Origin: Gliomastix tumulicola
Taxonomy: Eukaryota; Ascomycota; Sordariomycetes; Hypocreales; Bionectriaceae
Length of the DNA stretch: 64,000 bases
Reading direction: 5' to 3'
Assembly: GCA_001599755.1 (NCBI GenBank)
Contig: BCHX01000001.1
Coordinates: forward strand, 7,006,001 to 7,070,000
The position numbers were made by a program, and so were the translations under genes. Shown here one piece after another: positions 23,154-32,914 of the stretch (positions are counted from its first letter, which is position 1; each line of letters begins with the position of its first letter). The notes below the pieces were generated by a model. That model saw nothing but the letters and a program-made list of their open reading frames with translations. It made no database searches and was not told the origin of the DNA.

Positions 23154-23614
23154 CAAAAGAGCTGAATGACGCTCGATAATCGATCTTATACTGCCTACCA
23201 GCCGTTCATTGGAGTCATTGGGTGGTGGCCCATTGAACGTTGGCGCATGCTTGGGCTGCTGACTGGGATTGGTGCAACATTCCGATGATCGGGTTACCCG
23301 TCAGCGTGTCCACACATCGTTGGCTGGCGTCTTTGAGTAGTAGTAGTAGTAGTAGTAAAGCCCTTGGCGTCGGGTTTTCCGCTAGAGGGCCAAGTCCGAT
23401 GTTAGGACCCGGATGCTTGGTTCCATCCTCCGTCTAACATCCGAATCCACGTGTGAGCCTCCGATAAGCCGAAGTTGAGCCTCCATTGTTAGTCTTTGAT
23501 AACATGATGTCTGTGCTGGTATTCCAGAGACATGTCCAAGATTACCATCTCAGCAACCAACACGTTTGGCAGATAATCTCTCATTAGTAAAATTTGTTCT
23601 TCGAGTTCAGCAGC
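23154..23614. promoter_or_regulatory. Divergent promoter of nagA and anmK
   Basis: 461 bases between the two ATGs. Two related blocks face each other: TCCGATGTTAGG near 23396 and TCTAACATCCGA near 23433, i.e. an inverted (T)CGGATGTTAG element, the latter followed by ATCC. CCG/CGG halves in this form suit a Zn2Cys6 regulator. A CCCCTAA-type or TATA element is not obvious. Confidence 0.5.
23336..23356 (+). repeat. (AGT)7 microsatellite
   Basis: Seven perfect AGT units in the middle of the nagA-anmK promoter. Length variation could alter spacing between promoter elements. Confidence 0.85.
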
Positions 23615-25052
23615 ATGGTGTCTCTCAACATTCTCGGCCTCAATTGCGGCACAAGCATTGACGGTATGGGCACGGTGCCTCCTTAGCATTACTGAAACCC
23701 TGTCTGACAATGGCCTAGGCATTGACGTGGCGCACTGCCGCATCTCGTCCATTCCAGGTGGAAACGATGTCCATATCGAAGTTTTGTCATATACCGAAGT
23801 GCCCGTGACACCGGTGCTGCGCAATCAAGTTCTGAGGCTCTGTCGCCCCAATCAAGCAGCATCGGCTACATCTCTTGCCGAAGTGTGCGATCTCAACTTT
23901 GCCCTGGGCAGAGAATTTGCTCGCGCTGTGTTGGAGTCGGGCGTCGACTTGGATCAGGTTGATGTCATTGCAAGTCATGGGCAGACCCTCTGGCATCAAC
24001 CGCTTGGGGAGCACCGATCCACGCTACAGATGGCAGAGCCGGCCGTGATTGCCCAGAAGACGAAGAAGTACGCCGGGGAGTTCTTCATCCCTCAGCCTTG
24101 ACCGCTAACATATCGATAGGACCGTAGTGAGCGGTTTCCGGGTGGCCGAGCTGGCTGCCGGGCGACAAGGTGCACCGCTGGCTGGCTTCTTTGAGGCGTG
24201 TCTCCTGTCGGATCCCGAAGTCACGCGTGTGGTGCAAAACATTGGAGGGATAGGTGAGTCAACACAGGTCCAAATAGCAACTTACGGCGCTAACGCAGCT
24301 TCGGGACAGGAAATGCCACTGCCTTGTCGGCTGGCCCATCAACATCCAGCTCCACGTATCTAGCATTCGACACTGGACCTGGAAACGTGCTGATCGACGC
24401 AGCCGTTCGAATTCTCACAAACGGCGAGCATCATTTCGATAAAGACGGTATCTACGGACTAAAAGGTGCAGATCAGATCAACAGCACCATCGTCGATGAG
24501 TTCTTGAGCAACGAGCCATATTTCAACATGCTTCCACCAAAGACGACTGGCAGGGAGCTGTTCTCAGACGATGTTGCCCGCAGCCTCGTGGAAAAGATGC
24601 AGGGTCTTGATATGTCCGCTGAGGCAATCATCGCAACCGTCACTCGCATCACGGCGGAGTCAATATCGCGAGCATACGAGCGCTTTATGATTCCACACCT
24701 CGCGCAACAAGGGAGAGGGCAATTGGATGAGATCTACATATGCGGTGGGGGCGTGTATAATCCCAACATTCTGAAGCACTTACAGTCAAGGTTTCCGGAA
24801 AGTCGGGTCATGAAGCTGGATGACGCACCAGCAAAGCTCGCACCCAATGCGAAGGAAGCCGTCATGTTTGCACTTCTAGGCTATCTTTCCATCTGTGGCA
24901 GAACGGTGCCGCTCCCGACAGACGCAGAGTCAGTCGAGCCCGCGATACTGGGAGTCATCACGCCAGGTGACAACTACCGGGAGGTTATGCACGCGGTGGT
25001 GGCGGAGACTGGCTTTGCGAAGAATGGCGTTTTGGGGAGGATTCATATGTAG
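23615..25052 (+). CDS. anmK: Anhydro-N-acetylmuramic acid kinase
   Basis: Four exons: 23615-23663, 23719-24067, 24120-24253 and 24310-25052, giving 424 residues. Bacterial AnmK opens 1,6-anhydro-MurNAc with water and phosphorylates it with ATP to MurNAc-6-phosphate. Motifs of the ASKHA-fold family run across splice sites: GLNCGTSIDGID at residues 8-19 (split by intron 1), ASHGQTLWHQP, FRVAELAAGRQGAPLA, QNIGGIGNATAL (joined over intron 3), FDTGPGNVLID and CGGGVYNP. The length is ~50 residues over the bacterial norm. No targeting peptide is visible, so it should be cytosolic. MurNAc itself might also be a substrate in the fungus; I cannot tell. Four introns, all in family-consistent phase, show it is a resident fungal gene rather than contamination. 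Confidence 0.93.
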
Positions 25053-25304
25053 GATTAATAACCAACTTCAACCATGGCACTCTATATGGAGTCGCGCGTT
25101 CTTCTCGGTGGAAAGATGTATTTGTGAAGTATCTGAGACGTAAGACCACTTTCACAGGCAATTCCAAAGCCGTGATAGGGTTCGACGCCATAAACAGACA
25201 TTTCCCATGTCCCTAGAGAAGCAAATCTGTCTATTATATCATGTACAAGAACCATATCAGATATCCTTTGTGTGTTTATTCCAATTGAGCTGTCGTTTTT
25301 TGCT

Positions 25305-26553
25305 TCAGGGCATTTCCAAGGCTTTTCTCAGCGACCCTGATGCAGCCTCAAGTCTCGCTTTTGCTTCTTTGACCGAGCATCCAATGGCAGCCATAAGAAT
25401 ACTCAGCTTTACCTGTCCATCGCAATTGGCTAATATTCTATCTATAATCTCATCATCCGTTACATCTAGAGCAGAATTAGGAGGTACAATGACTCGCACG
25501 ACGCGTCGCGCTCTGTCGCGGAGCTTCTCGTTGGACATTCTGAGGTCAACCATCTAAGCTAATGTCAGTATCGATTCTCTTGAGTCTTTCTAAAGGGAGA
25601 GCTCACCATGTTGCCATATGTCTTTCCAATCCTGATCTGGGAACCAGTTGAGATCATATTGAGGATCTGAAAGATAGTTAATAATACATGATCCGCAAGG
25701 GTGTCATGTGGGATGCAGACCATCTTCGTCCCCGTGCCGGCCTTGAGCCTCGTACTCCCAGTCACAACATCAGGTCCAGTTACGCACTCAATGGCCACGT
25801 CACAAAATAGACCCAGCACACTCGACTTCACGCAGGCCAATTTAATAGTGGCCGCGCCGACAAATTGTGCATGCTTCAGCCCGCCGATCACGTATGGGGT
25901 TCTCCCCGACGACGCGATGCCTACGACCACGTCCTTTTCGTTGACAGGAGGTTCGAGATCCAGCAAGTCCATGGCGCCGGCTTGTTCTGAGTCTTCGGCA
26001 TCCTCGACGGCGTTGCGTATGGCGTGATCACCTCCAGCGATGATCCCTATGAACTGGCCTGGTGGCGCTGAGAATGTCGGGGGTCTTTGGTCGTCAGAAT
26101 CAAATGTGAGACGGGAGGAGCGTGCACACTCACATTTCGGATGCGTCTAGAATACCTAGTCTATGGAGCATGATCAGCATGAAGCCTCGATAACGCAAAC
26201 CTCCAGATCTTACCGTCCACTGGTGCCCGCGCCAGTGTAGATGACACGTCCACCTCGAGAGATTCGGGGCACGATGATATCTATCGCAGCCGCAATCTGC
26301 AGCAAACACGCCTCGACCGCTTTGGCTACCAGCGCGTCTTCATTATTGATTATCCCTACAGCTTGTTAGTGTGCGTACTTCACTTGGAACAAGAAGACTT
26401 ACGGCAGAGCGTCAAACTGTCGACAATGTCAATGTCGATGGTACGAACATTCTTCTGCTCCGTGGTCAGATTCGCGAGGCTGGTAGGCATGTTCGAGGTC
26501 GGCGGGCTGGCTGTTATGGGCTCCATGCCGCGTATATCGGCAGCTGCTGGCAT
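25305..26553 (-). CDS. murQ: N-acetylmuramic acid 6-phosphate etherase (SIS domain)
   Basis: Six exons on the minus strand: 26403-26553, 26214-26355, 26134-26160, 25721-26084, 25607-25666 and 25305-25553, giving 330 residues. MurQ cleaves the lactyl ether of MurNAc-6-phosphate to GlcNAc-6-phosphate and D-lactate. Signatures in order: LTTEQKN, YTGAGTSGRLGILDASEIPPTF (Glu106 is the proposed acid), AGGDHAIRNAVEDAED (second Glu), GIASSGRTPYVIGG, VTGPDVVTGSTRLKAGTGTKM, ILNMISTG, GKTYGNMMVD and the C-terminal helical ILMAAIGCSVKEAKARL. Exon 3 is 27 bases and supplies LGILDASE. The order and spacing match bacterial MurQ. It converges on anmK and is divergent from the permease at 27184. Confidence 0.92.
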
Positions 26554-27183
26554 GATTTCTGTTTGGGAGGTGTAATTTGAAATGGGGATTGGCCACATAG
26601 ACAGCTTCAAGCACAAGCAATGACAGCCATCTGACGACAGGTCGTTATCTCAAGCCAAGATAAGTTTGAAAGCAGAACCGATCCAGTGTGTTTCCACAAC
26701 AAGAACTTGATGGGCCAGGAACCGAATATCTCCTAGGCCCCAAAGCGTCACCGGGTTGTCCGTTCCATCAGGTGGAGTTGAGGAGGAGTCGATGATCCAT
26801 CACGGCGGGATTTCCGACATCAGTCAACTGACTCGCACCAACCCACCTTTGCAATGAATCTTCCCGGGCTCGGGAATCTTCACTCTCAACACCCGCACAC
26901 TGGCCGATGGTGCCTATCTGCTTCCCCAGGCCTTAATTTCCCCCAGGCTGCATAATTCGTCCAGTACTCTCCCCACTGGCCGCCCTTATCTCTGGGCTGT
27001 GGGGTGCATGCGAGGCCTGGACTGCGTGCGGAGACCCTGGATGTTCACCTCCCATTCACCGACGAGTACAAAGTCCTGTCGCTTCTCTCCTCAACGACGG
27101 TCGAAATTTGCATTGACCTCTCAGCGTTGCAGCGGACTGCTTAACTACGACCTCATCGCTGATTCGACACCTCTAGCGCAGCC
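26554..27183. promoter_or_regulatory. Divergent promoter of murQ and the cluster permease
   Basis: 630 bases between the ATGs of murQ and the MFS gene. It contains a GATAAG (near 26659), an AACCGAAT block near 26720 and the perfect inverted repeat described at 26861-26876. A shared bidirectional promoter fits coordinated expression. Confidence 0.5.
26861..26876. promoter_or_regulatory. Inverted repeat TTCCCG-N4-CGGGAA, candidate operator
   Basis: TTCCCGGGCTCGGGAA: six-base arms are exactly complementary around GGCT. It sits about 310 bases from both gene starts. CGG halves suggest a binuclear-zinc regulator, but this is only pattern evidence. Confidence 0.4.
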
Positions 27184-29182
27184 ATGTCGTCCCGAATGCA
27201 CAAGATCCGAGTGGCGGTCTGGGGCGAGGCCCCGGAAAGTCCTGAGGAACGGAGAGTAAGGATTCCTTGGACGTGCTCGTGGCAAGCAAAATCAACGACT
27301 AACTCTATGGCAGCTTCTACAAAAGATTGACTTCTTCATTCTAGTATGTTGCAGTCGCCTACAGCTAACTGCTCGCTGACCGCTTCCAGACGTACTGCTG
27401 CGTCGCATTCTTCTTCAATTACCTCGGTAAGCATCGAAGTTGGCCATTCCCCGAACGTTCAGCTAAATATTATTCCTAGACCGTGCCGTCTTGGGCAATG
27501 CCTATGTATCGGGGATGAAGGAGGACATCAACATCACCGGAAACCAATACAATCTCTTGGTAACATGTCTCGCCGTCGGATGCAGGTCCCCTACTTTACC
27601 CAACAGATGGACCTCGCTGACCATTTCCAGACATCATCGGACAGGTCCCTCACGGCCTCGTCATCCAAAAAGTCGCTCCCCGCATCTGGTTCCCTCTCAT
27701 GACCTTCGTCTGGGCCCTCCTCACAATGGCATGCGGAGCCTGCAACAACTTCTCCCAACTCGCTGCCGTCCGTTTCTTCCAGGGCATCGCCGAGGCCTCG
27801 ACGTACAGTGGCACGCAATATATCATCGGCAGTTGGTACAAGGGACCCGAGGTGGGCAAGAGAGTCGGCCTCTTTCAGGCGTCTGGCATGGTCGGGACGA
27901 TGTTTGCCGGTATTCTGATGACGGCAATCTGGAGCACAATGAATGGTGTCGCGGGGCTTCCAGGATGGAGATGGGTAAGCTGACACTACGGAATCTTGAA
28001 CTTGGGCTCTCAAGGTTAACACATTCAGTCATTCATCATCGACGGAATTATCACCCTTCCCATCGCGGTTTTCGGCTACTTCTTCTTCCCCGATCTGCCC
28101 GAGACGACGAAAGCCTTCTACTTGAAGCCCCACGAGAAGGAGCTGGCTCTAAGTCGTCTACCTCCCAAGAACCCCGAAGGACACAACATTGGCTTTTCTC
28201 TTGTCAAGAGGGTCCTTCTCACAGCCAACTTGTAAGTATCTTTCAGCCCATTATGGACTCGCACTAACTGACGCACGTCTAGCTGGATTTTCAGTATCTT
28301 CTGGATGCTTGGCGGTGCTCTCGAGGCTTTCTCAACGCAGACCTGCATGGTTCTTTGGATGAAGGCAGATGGTGGCTTTACCGTTCCCCAGAACAATACC
28401 TACCCGCTGGGGATCACTGCCATCGGTATGTTACCGCTATCATTTTTTAAAGGTCCCCCCAAGCTAATCGATGCCCTCCACAGGCATCTTTCTGACTCTT
28501 CTGACATCCATTGCTATTGATGCCACTGGCGTTCACGCACCATATGGCTTTGCTGCATGCGGCGTTCAGATCGTCACCTGCGTCATCCTGCTCTGCTGGA
28601 ACATTGTCGGCACGGACGCAAAGCTTGCCGCTTACTGTGAGTGGCTGAAATGTATTTATGAATGTGGTAGTGCTGTGCTGATTGCATCCTTCTAGATCTC
28701 GCGGGTACTGCCTATTTGATCCAGCCGGTTGTCTTCACCTGGGCCAACAAGATCCTCTCGAGAGACGGCGATGACGCTGCCCGGGCTGTAATTCTCTACT
28801 CTATGAATGGTGAGAAGCAGTCTCGCTATACACTATGGCCTTCAAATATTGATACTTTGCTTAGGAGCATCTTCTGTCCTATTCTCTTTCTGGGGTGTCG
28901 CTCTCTACCCAGCCACCGACGCCGGCACTGTGGGTTTCTTCCTTCCTTCCTTTGACTCTCTCTCTGTCGGTTTTATTGACACACCAATAGGGCTTTCGCA
29001 AGGGAACCATTGCCATGGTCATCGTGGCCGTCTGCTTAGCTGCATGCATTTGCGTGGTCTGGTGGCAGGACAAGAGGACAGAGCATATTCAGGTCATCAC
29101 CAGCCAGCCCGAGAAGAGGGTCGAGGATGACATCGAGATGCAAGCGACCGCCGAGACACAGACAGCCGAGTCCAAGAACTAA
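27184..29182 (+). CDS. MFS permease, anion:cation symporter family (Dal5/Liz1-like), amino-sugar cluster
   Basis: Eleven exons: 27184-27255, 27314-27343, 27390-27426, 27480-27581, 27631-27974, 28029-28231, 28283-28425, 28484-28636, 28696-28809, 28865-28929 and 28991-29182, giving 484 residues. Exon 4 ends with a GC donor (GCAGGT). Motifs of the family: LLQKIDFFILTYCC, FFNYLDRAVLGNAY, GQVPHGLVIQK, RFFQGIAEASTYSG, GSWYK and DGIITLPIAVFGYFFFPD. About 12 helices are expected in the plasma membrane. Family members carry organic anions such as allantoate, pantothenate or nicotinate. MurNAc carries a lactyl carboxylate, so it would suit this family; this substrate is inferred from gene context. The charged C-terminal tail recurs in the neighbouring ankyrin gene. 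Confidence 0.87.
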
Positions 29183-29932
29183 TCATCAGCTTGGATCGTA
29201 GTAGACCAGGTTTATGGCTGATTCTATGTCTCTCAACTAGGTCGATCTGTTGAACTTCAACAAGCTATCGCGTCCCGAATTAGCAATCTTAAATATCTCA
29301 TGTAGTTCTCTGTCGGCTTGTGGATGCCGATCATGTTATTGAAATCGAGACGCTATGTCGATGTCGATCACGATACCATCTACGCTTCACTCCTGATGGC
29401 CCTTTCTGTAGCATTGACGAATGTTGCTAAAAGCTCATTTCTTGCTCCATGATGTAAGAAAGGATTTCAAACAATTAGGTCGTATCGTAGTCAAGTCCGG
29501 TGCCTCCATGGTTCGGTTACCCTAAGACATGTCAAAACAACGTGGCTGGATGAAGTGTTTAATGATGGGTGTGCCTCATCTTCCAGGCATGCTCTACAGA
29601 TTCCAGCGAGAGTAAGACCTCTGCTGACTCATGAATGACTGACGAACGCCAAGGATTTGTCATGCATTAATTCGGCACCAAATGCATTGGGCATCAAATA
29701 CGTTAGGCATCAAAATGCGAGACATTCGGTCATCTGACGCTGTCATGTGGAGTAACCTCCCGTCCTGTAACGTACATCAACGACACGTAGTACGCTCAGA
29801 CTGACAGGGCAAGGAATAAATACCTACGGGGACGTCAAGAATGAGAGCTCTGCGCTTCCATTGATACGTTGAGGCTGGCCGAGTGCAAACATTTCGAGCT
29901 GGGCGAATCCACGCGATTACTCCTCGTCCTCA
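29183..29932. other. Intergenic region before the TPR-ankyrin gene
   Basis: 750 bases without an open frame of interest. It contains a three-unit 16-base tandem repeat (29674-29721) and A/T-richer sequence; the last ~120 bases (CAGGGCAAGGAATAAATACC) look like core promoter. Confidence 0.5.
29674..29721 (+). repeat. 16-base tandem repeat, three imperfect units
   Basis: Units GGCACCAAATGCATTG, GGCATCAAATACGTTA and GGCATCAAAATGCGAG follow each other without gaps, about 210 bases upstream of the ATG at 29933. Confidence 0.7.
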
Positions 29933-32686
29933 ATGGCCGACCAAGAGACGATTGTCATCCAACAGCTTCAGGATGAACTTGATCAAACGCCCCCTACCAG
30001 TCCTGCGTGGTCGGACCTAACTGCCACTCTGGGATCAAGCTTCCATCAGCGATTCCTAAGTCTGGGTCGTGTGGATGACCTTGAATCCGCCATCCAGCGA
30101 TATCGCGAGGTGCTTGATCAAGTTCTCCTAGGTGGTTCTCAACAGGCAAAAGGGTTTCTCTTCCGGTCTCTCAGGGATGCATTTACATCCCGATATGAAC
30201 AGACGAATGCCCTCGCGGATCTCGATTCCTCCATTGAGTTTGGCCAGAAGACGATCAGTGTCCTGCTACGCAGAGACGACGATTGGGGGACCTGTCACGC
30301 TCTCCTCGGAAATAGATTCCTCCAAAGATTCCTCCGAACCCAGCGACCGCTCGACGTGAAAGCTGCACTTCAGTACACGCGGAGAGCCTACCATGAAACG
30401 CCTGAAAGCCACGAGAGTCGACCCCTTCTTCTGGATGCATTTTGTGTCTCGTATTTCGCGTGGGCTAGTCTTTTTGGGGACGCATCCGACCTGTCTTCGT
30501 GTATTGCTGTTCACGAAGACAATGTCAACAACTGGATGACGAGCGTCAATGGAGATATTACCGGTACGCTCTACAATCTTGCGTACTTGTGGCATCGCAA
30601 GCACGAAAAAACAGGCGACGTTGTCGATATCCAGCAAGCTGTGCAGCGATCGTCGGAAACTGTCGATGCAGCTCCAACAAGCCATCCTGACAAGGACAGA
30701 TATCTTCTAGATCTGGGATCTAAACTGATCTGCAAGCACGGAGCAACGGGAGATGTCAGTGATCTCACGAGTGCCATCTCATACCTCCAAATGGCTCTTG
30801 ACTTGACGCCCGGTGCATCTCCAGTGCGGTGCAAGCAGCTGCATTCCATTGCATCAGCTTACGCTAAAAGACACGAGGCAGACGGAAATACTGAAGACCT
30901 CGAAAGCTGTGTGGATCGAATGCAGGAAGCTCTCAACCTGGTGCCTCCTGGGCAGAAGAAGAGTCGCGCCCACCTTCTCAGAGTGCTCTGTGTTGGCGAG
31001 ATTCTGATATATCAAGCCAAGGGCACTAAGGCTCATCTGGAAGCATGCTCGCAGAGGCTCGCAGAAGCTACAGCGCTTGAATCAACACTCCTCCAACACG
31101 ACGTGAATTTTGCCGAAGATCCCTGGCACCGGCCATTGCCCAACCCGCTCTTCTTGAACGACGTGCCAAACCCCAACCTTCTCGCTCTAAATGCGGCGAC
31201 AATACACGGCCACGAAGACATCGTCGAAGAATATATAGCCAAGGCCGTTGATACCGAGTCCGGGCAACATGGTACAGGCGCTCCACAGCTCCATCAAGCA
31301 ACCCAGAGAGGGTACATCGAGGTTGTCCGACTTCTTCTTCAGCACGGTGCAGACGTTGATAAGGAGACAGTAGATCAAGGAATAGCGCTTCATGTGGCTG
31401 CAGGGAGCGGGCATGTTGACATTGCTCGACTGCTGATCGAGAGGGGCGCAAATATAAACGCTCAGATATCCAAAGAACCAGGTAGCCCTCTGAGCGTGGC
31501 TGCGTGGGCCGGCCGTAGAGAAATGGTCAGGCTTTTGCTCACACTCGGGGCCGATGTCAATGCCTGCTCTCCCGCAAACGTAACAGCACTGGTATTCGCA
31601 TGCCAGTCGGGCGACGAGTCCATCGCTCAGCTACTCTACGAACACGGCGCGGACCTCTCCGTGTGCTGTTCTAGAGGCAATGCGCTGCAGGTGGCAGCTT
31701 ATCATGGCCATCACGGAATTGTTCGGCTACTAGTCTCCTGGGGGTTTGATGTCAACCGGGCTGACAAGAACGTGCTGCCTCCTATGTTTTCAGCGGCAGT
31801 CCGAGGGCATACAGAAGTAGTTCGTCTTTTGATCGACAATGGAGTTGATATAGAAGAAATGATTGGAGGGTGGACAGCTCTACAATGCGCTGCAGGGGCC
31901 GGTCACAAGCGTGTCGTCCAGTTGCTACTAAGCGCAGGCGCGGAGGCACGCCAGATAGACCCTCGCGGTCACACAGCGCTACACAGAGTTGTAGAGAGGG
32001 GAGATGTTGATCGAGTACCAACGTTGATGGCAAAGCGTGCAAACAAGCTGGCGACAGACTGTGTTGGTCGGACACCATTGATGTTAGCCTGCATAAGAGG
32101 CGACGAGAGGGCAGTGATGGCTTTGCTGAATCCAGACACTACGGATATCGACATGACAGACAGCTATGGCTCAACCCCCTTATCTTTCGCTGCCAGGCAT
32201 GGCTACTCCGGAATTGTTGGACTACTGCTACTACGAAAGCCGCGATTGATGCTGGCTCACCAGGATCGGTTCGGCCGGAGTCCCTTGCAGTGGGCCAAGC
32301 TACAAGGGCACGTCGAAGTTAGCCAGCTTATACTTGAGCATGGATTCGAAAGAAATATATCGGTAGAGCAGGACGGAGGGATAGACAGAGAAGAACAGAA
32401 GCAGGAAGCAGATGAGAGCCAAGTGACGGCAACACCGACAACGCCTACCGACGGAGCCGCTGCGAGTGCCTCAACTTCTCGAGGTTGCGATGTCTGCACT
32501 CTCAGCATCAGTCGGGGAGACGCCTCTTATCATTGCTCAGTTTGTGCCGGTGGCGATTTTGTTATTTGTAGCGAATGTTTTGATTTAGGTGCTCGATGTC
32601 TAGATAGTGACTGCGTCATTACTAGTCAGCCCGAGAAGCGGGTTGAAGACGACACCGAGACGCAGGCAGTCGAGTCCAAGAGTTAG
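29933..32686 (+). CDS. TPR-ankyrin repeat protein with C-terminal ZZ-type zinc finger
   Basis: An intronless gene of 917 residues. Residues ~1-390 are helical repeats of the fungal tetratricopeptide kind (DLESAIQRYREVLD, DLTSAISYLQMALDLTP, DLESCVDRMQEALNLVP). Residues ~415-800 hold about eleven ankyrin repeats (GYIEVVRLLLQHGADVD, GHVDIARLLIERGANIN, GHKRVVQLLLSAGAEA). A ZZ finger follows (CDVCTLSISRGDASYHCSVC...CSECFDLGARC). The last ~24 residues nearly repeat the tail of the permease at 27184. There is no NTPase or signal peptide. Such proteins act as scaffolds or receptors in fungal non-self circuits; a sensing role for cell-wall signals is speculative. It lies between the permease and nagB. 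Confidence 0.88.
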   Translation: MADQETIVIQQLQDELDQTPPTSPAWSDLTATLGSSFHQRFLSLGRVDDLESAIQRYREVLDQVLLGGSQQAKGFLFRSLRDAFTSRYEQTNALADLDSSIEFGQKTISVLLRRDDDWGTCHALLGNRFLQRFLRTQRPLDVKAALQYTRRAYHETPESHESRPLLLDAFCVSYFAWASLFGDASDLSSCIAVHEDNVNNWMTSVNGDITGTLYNLAYLWHRKHEKTGDVVDIQQAVQRSSETVDAAPTSHPDKDRYLLDLGSKLICKHGATGDVSDLTSAISYLQMALDLTPGASPVRCKQLHSIASAYAKRHEADGNTEDLESCVDRMQEALNLVPPGQKKSRAHLLRVLCVGEILIYQAKGTKAHLEACSQRLAEATALESTLLQHDVNFAEDPWHRPLPNPLFLNDVPNPNLLALNAATIHGHEDIVEEYIAKAVDTESGQHGTGAPQLHQATQRGYIEVVRLLLQHGADVDKETVDQGIALHVAAGSGHVDIARLLIERGANINAQISKEPGSPLSVAAWAGRREMVRLLLTLGADVNACSPANVTALVFACQSGDESIAQLLYEHGADLSVCCSRGNALQVAAYHGHHGIVRLLVSWGFDVNRADKNVLPPMFSAAVRGHTEVVRLLIDNGVDIEEMIGGWTALQCAAGAGHKRVVQLLLSAGAEARQIDPRGHTALHRVVERGDVDRVPTLMAKRANKLATDCVGRTPLMLACIRGDERAVMALLNPDTTDIDMTDSYGSTPLSFAARHGYSGIVGLLLLRKPRLMLAHQDRFGRSPLQWAKLQGHVEVSQLILEHGFERNISVEQDGGIDREEQKQEADESQVTATPTTPTDGAAASASTSRGCDVCTLSISRGDASYHCSVCAGGDFVICSECFDLGARCLDSDCVITSQPEKRVEDDTETQAVESKS
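32615..32686 (+). repeat. Duplicated gene 3' end (copy of permease tail)
   Basis: The codons for VITSQPEKRVEDD...ESKS and stop match those at 29093-29182 (VITSQPEKRVEDD...ESKN) at protein and DNA level, apart from an 18-base deletion. The match ends around the stop codons. Confidence 0.8.
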
Positions 32687-32914
32687 TAGTCGAGTCAGGC
32701 CGTGGTGGCTTGAGTCAAGGCTGAGGGTTCATGGTTTCTTTCCGACTTGGAGCATTTTAATCATAAGTGCATGAAATCTACTCGGCAAAAGGACAATCGA
32801 TTTTGATAATACTCTTACATCCCCGAGCTGCTCTTCGCACCCAAGTAATACTTGAATTCCTCGAGTGCATCGTCTTCAGTACCAAGACCTGTATAGCGAG
32901 TCAAGATCCATCAT

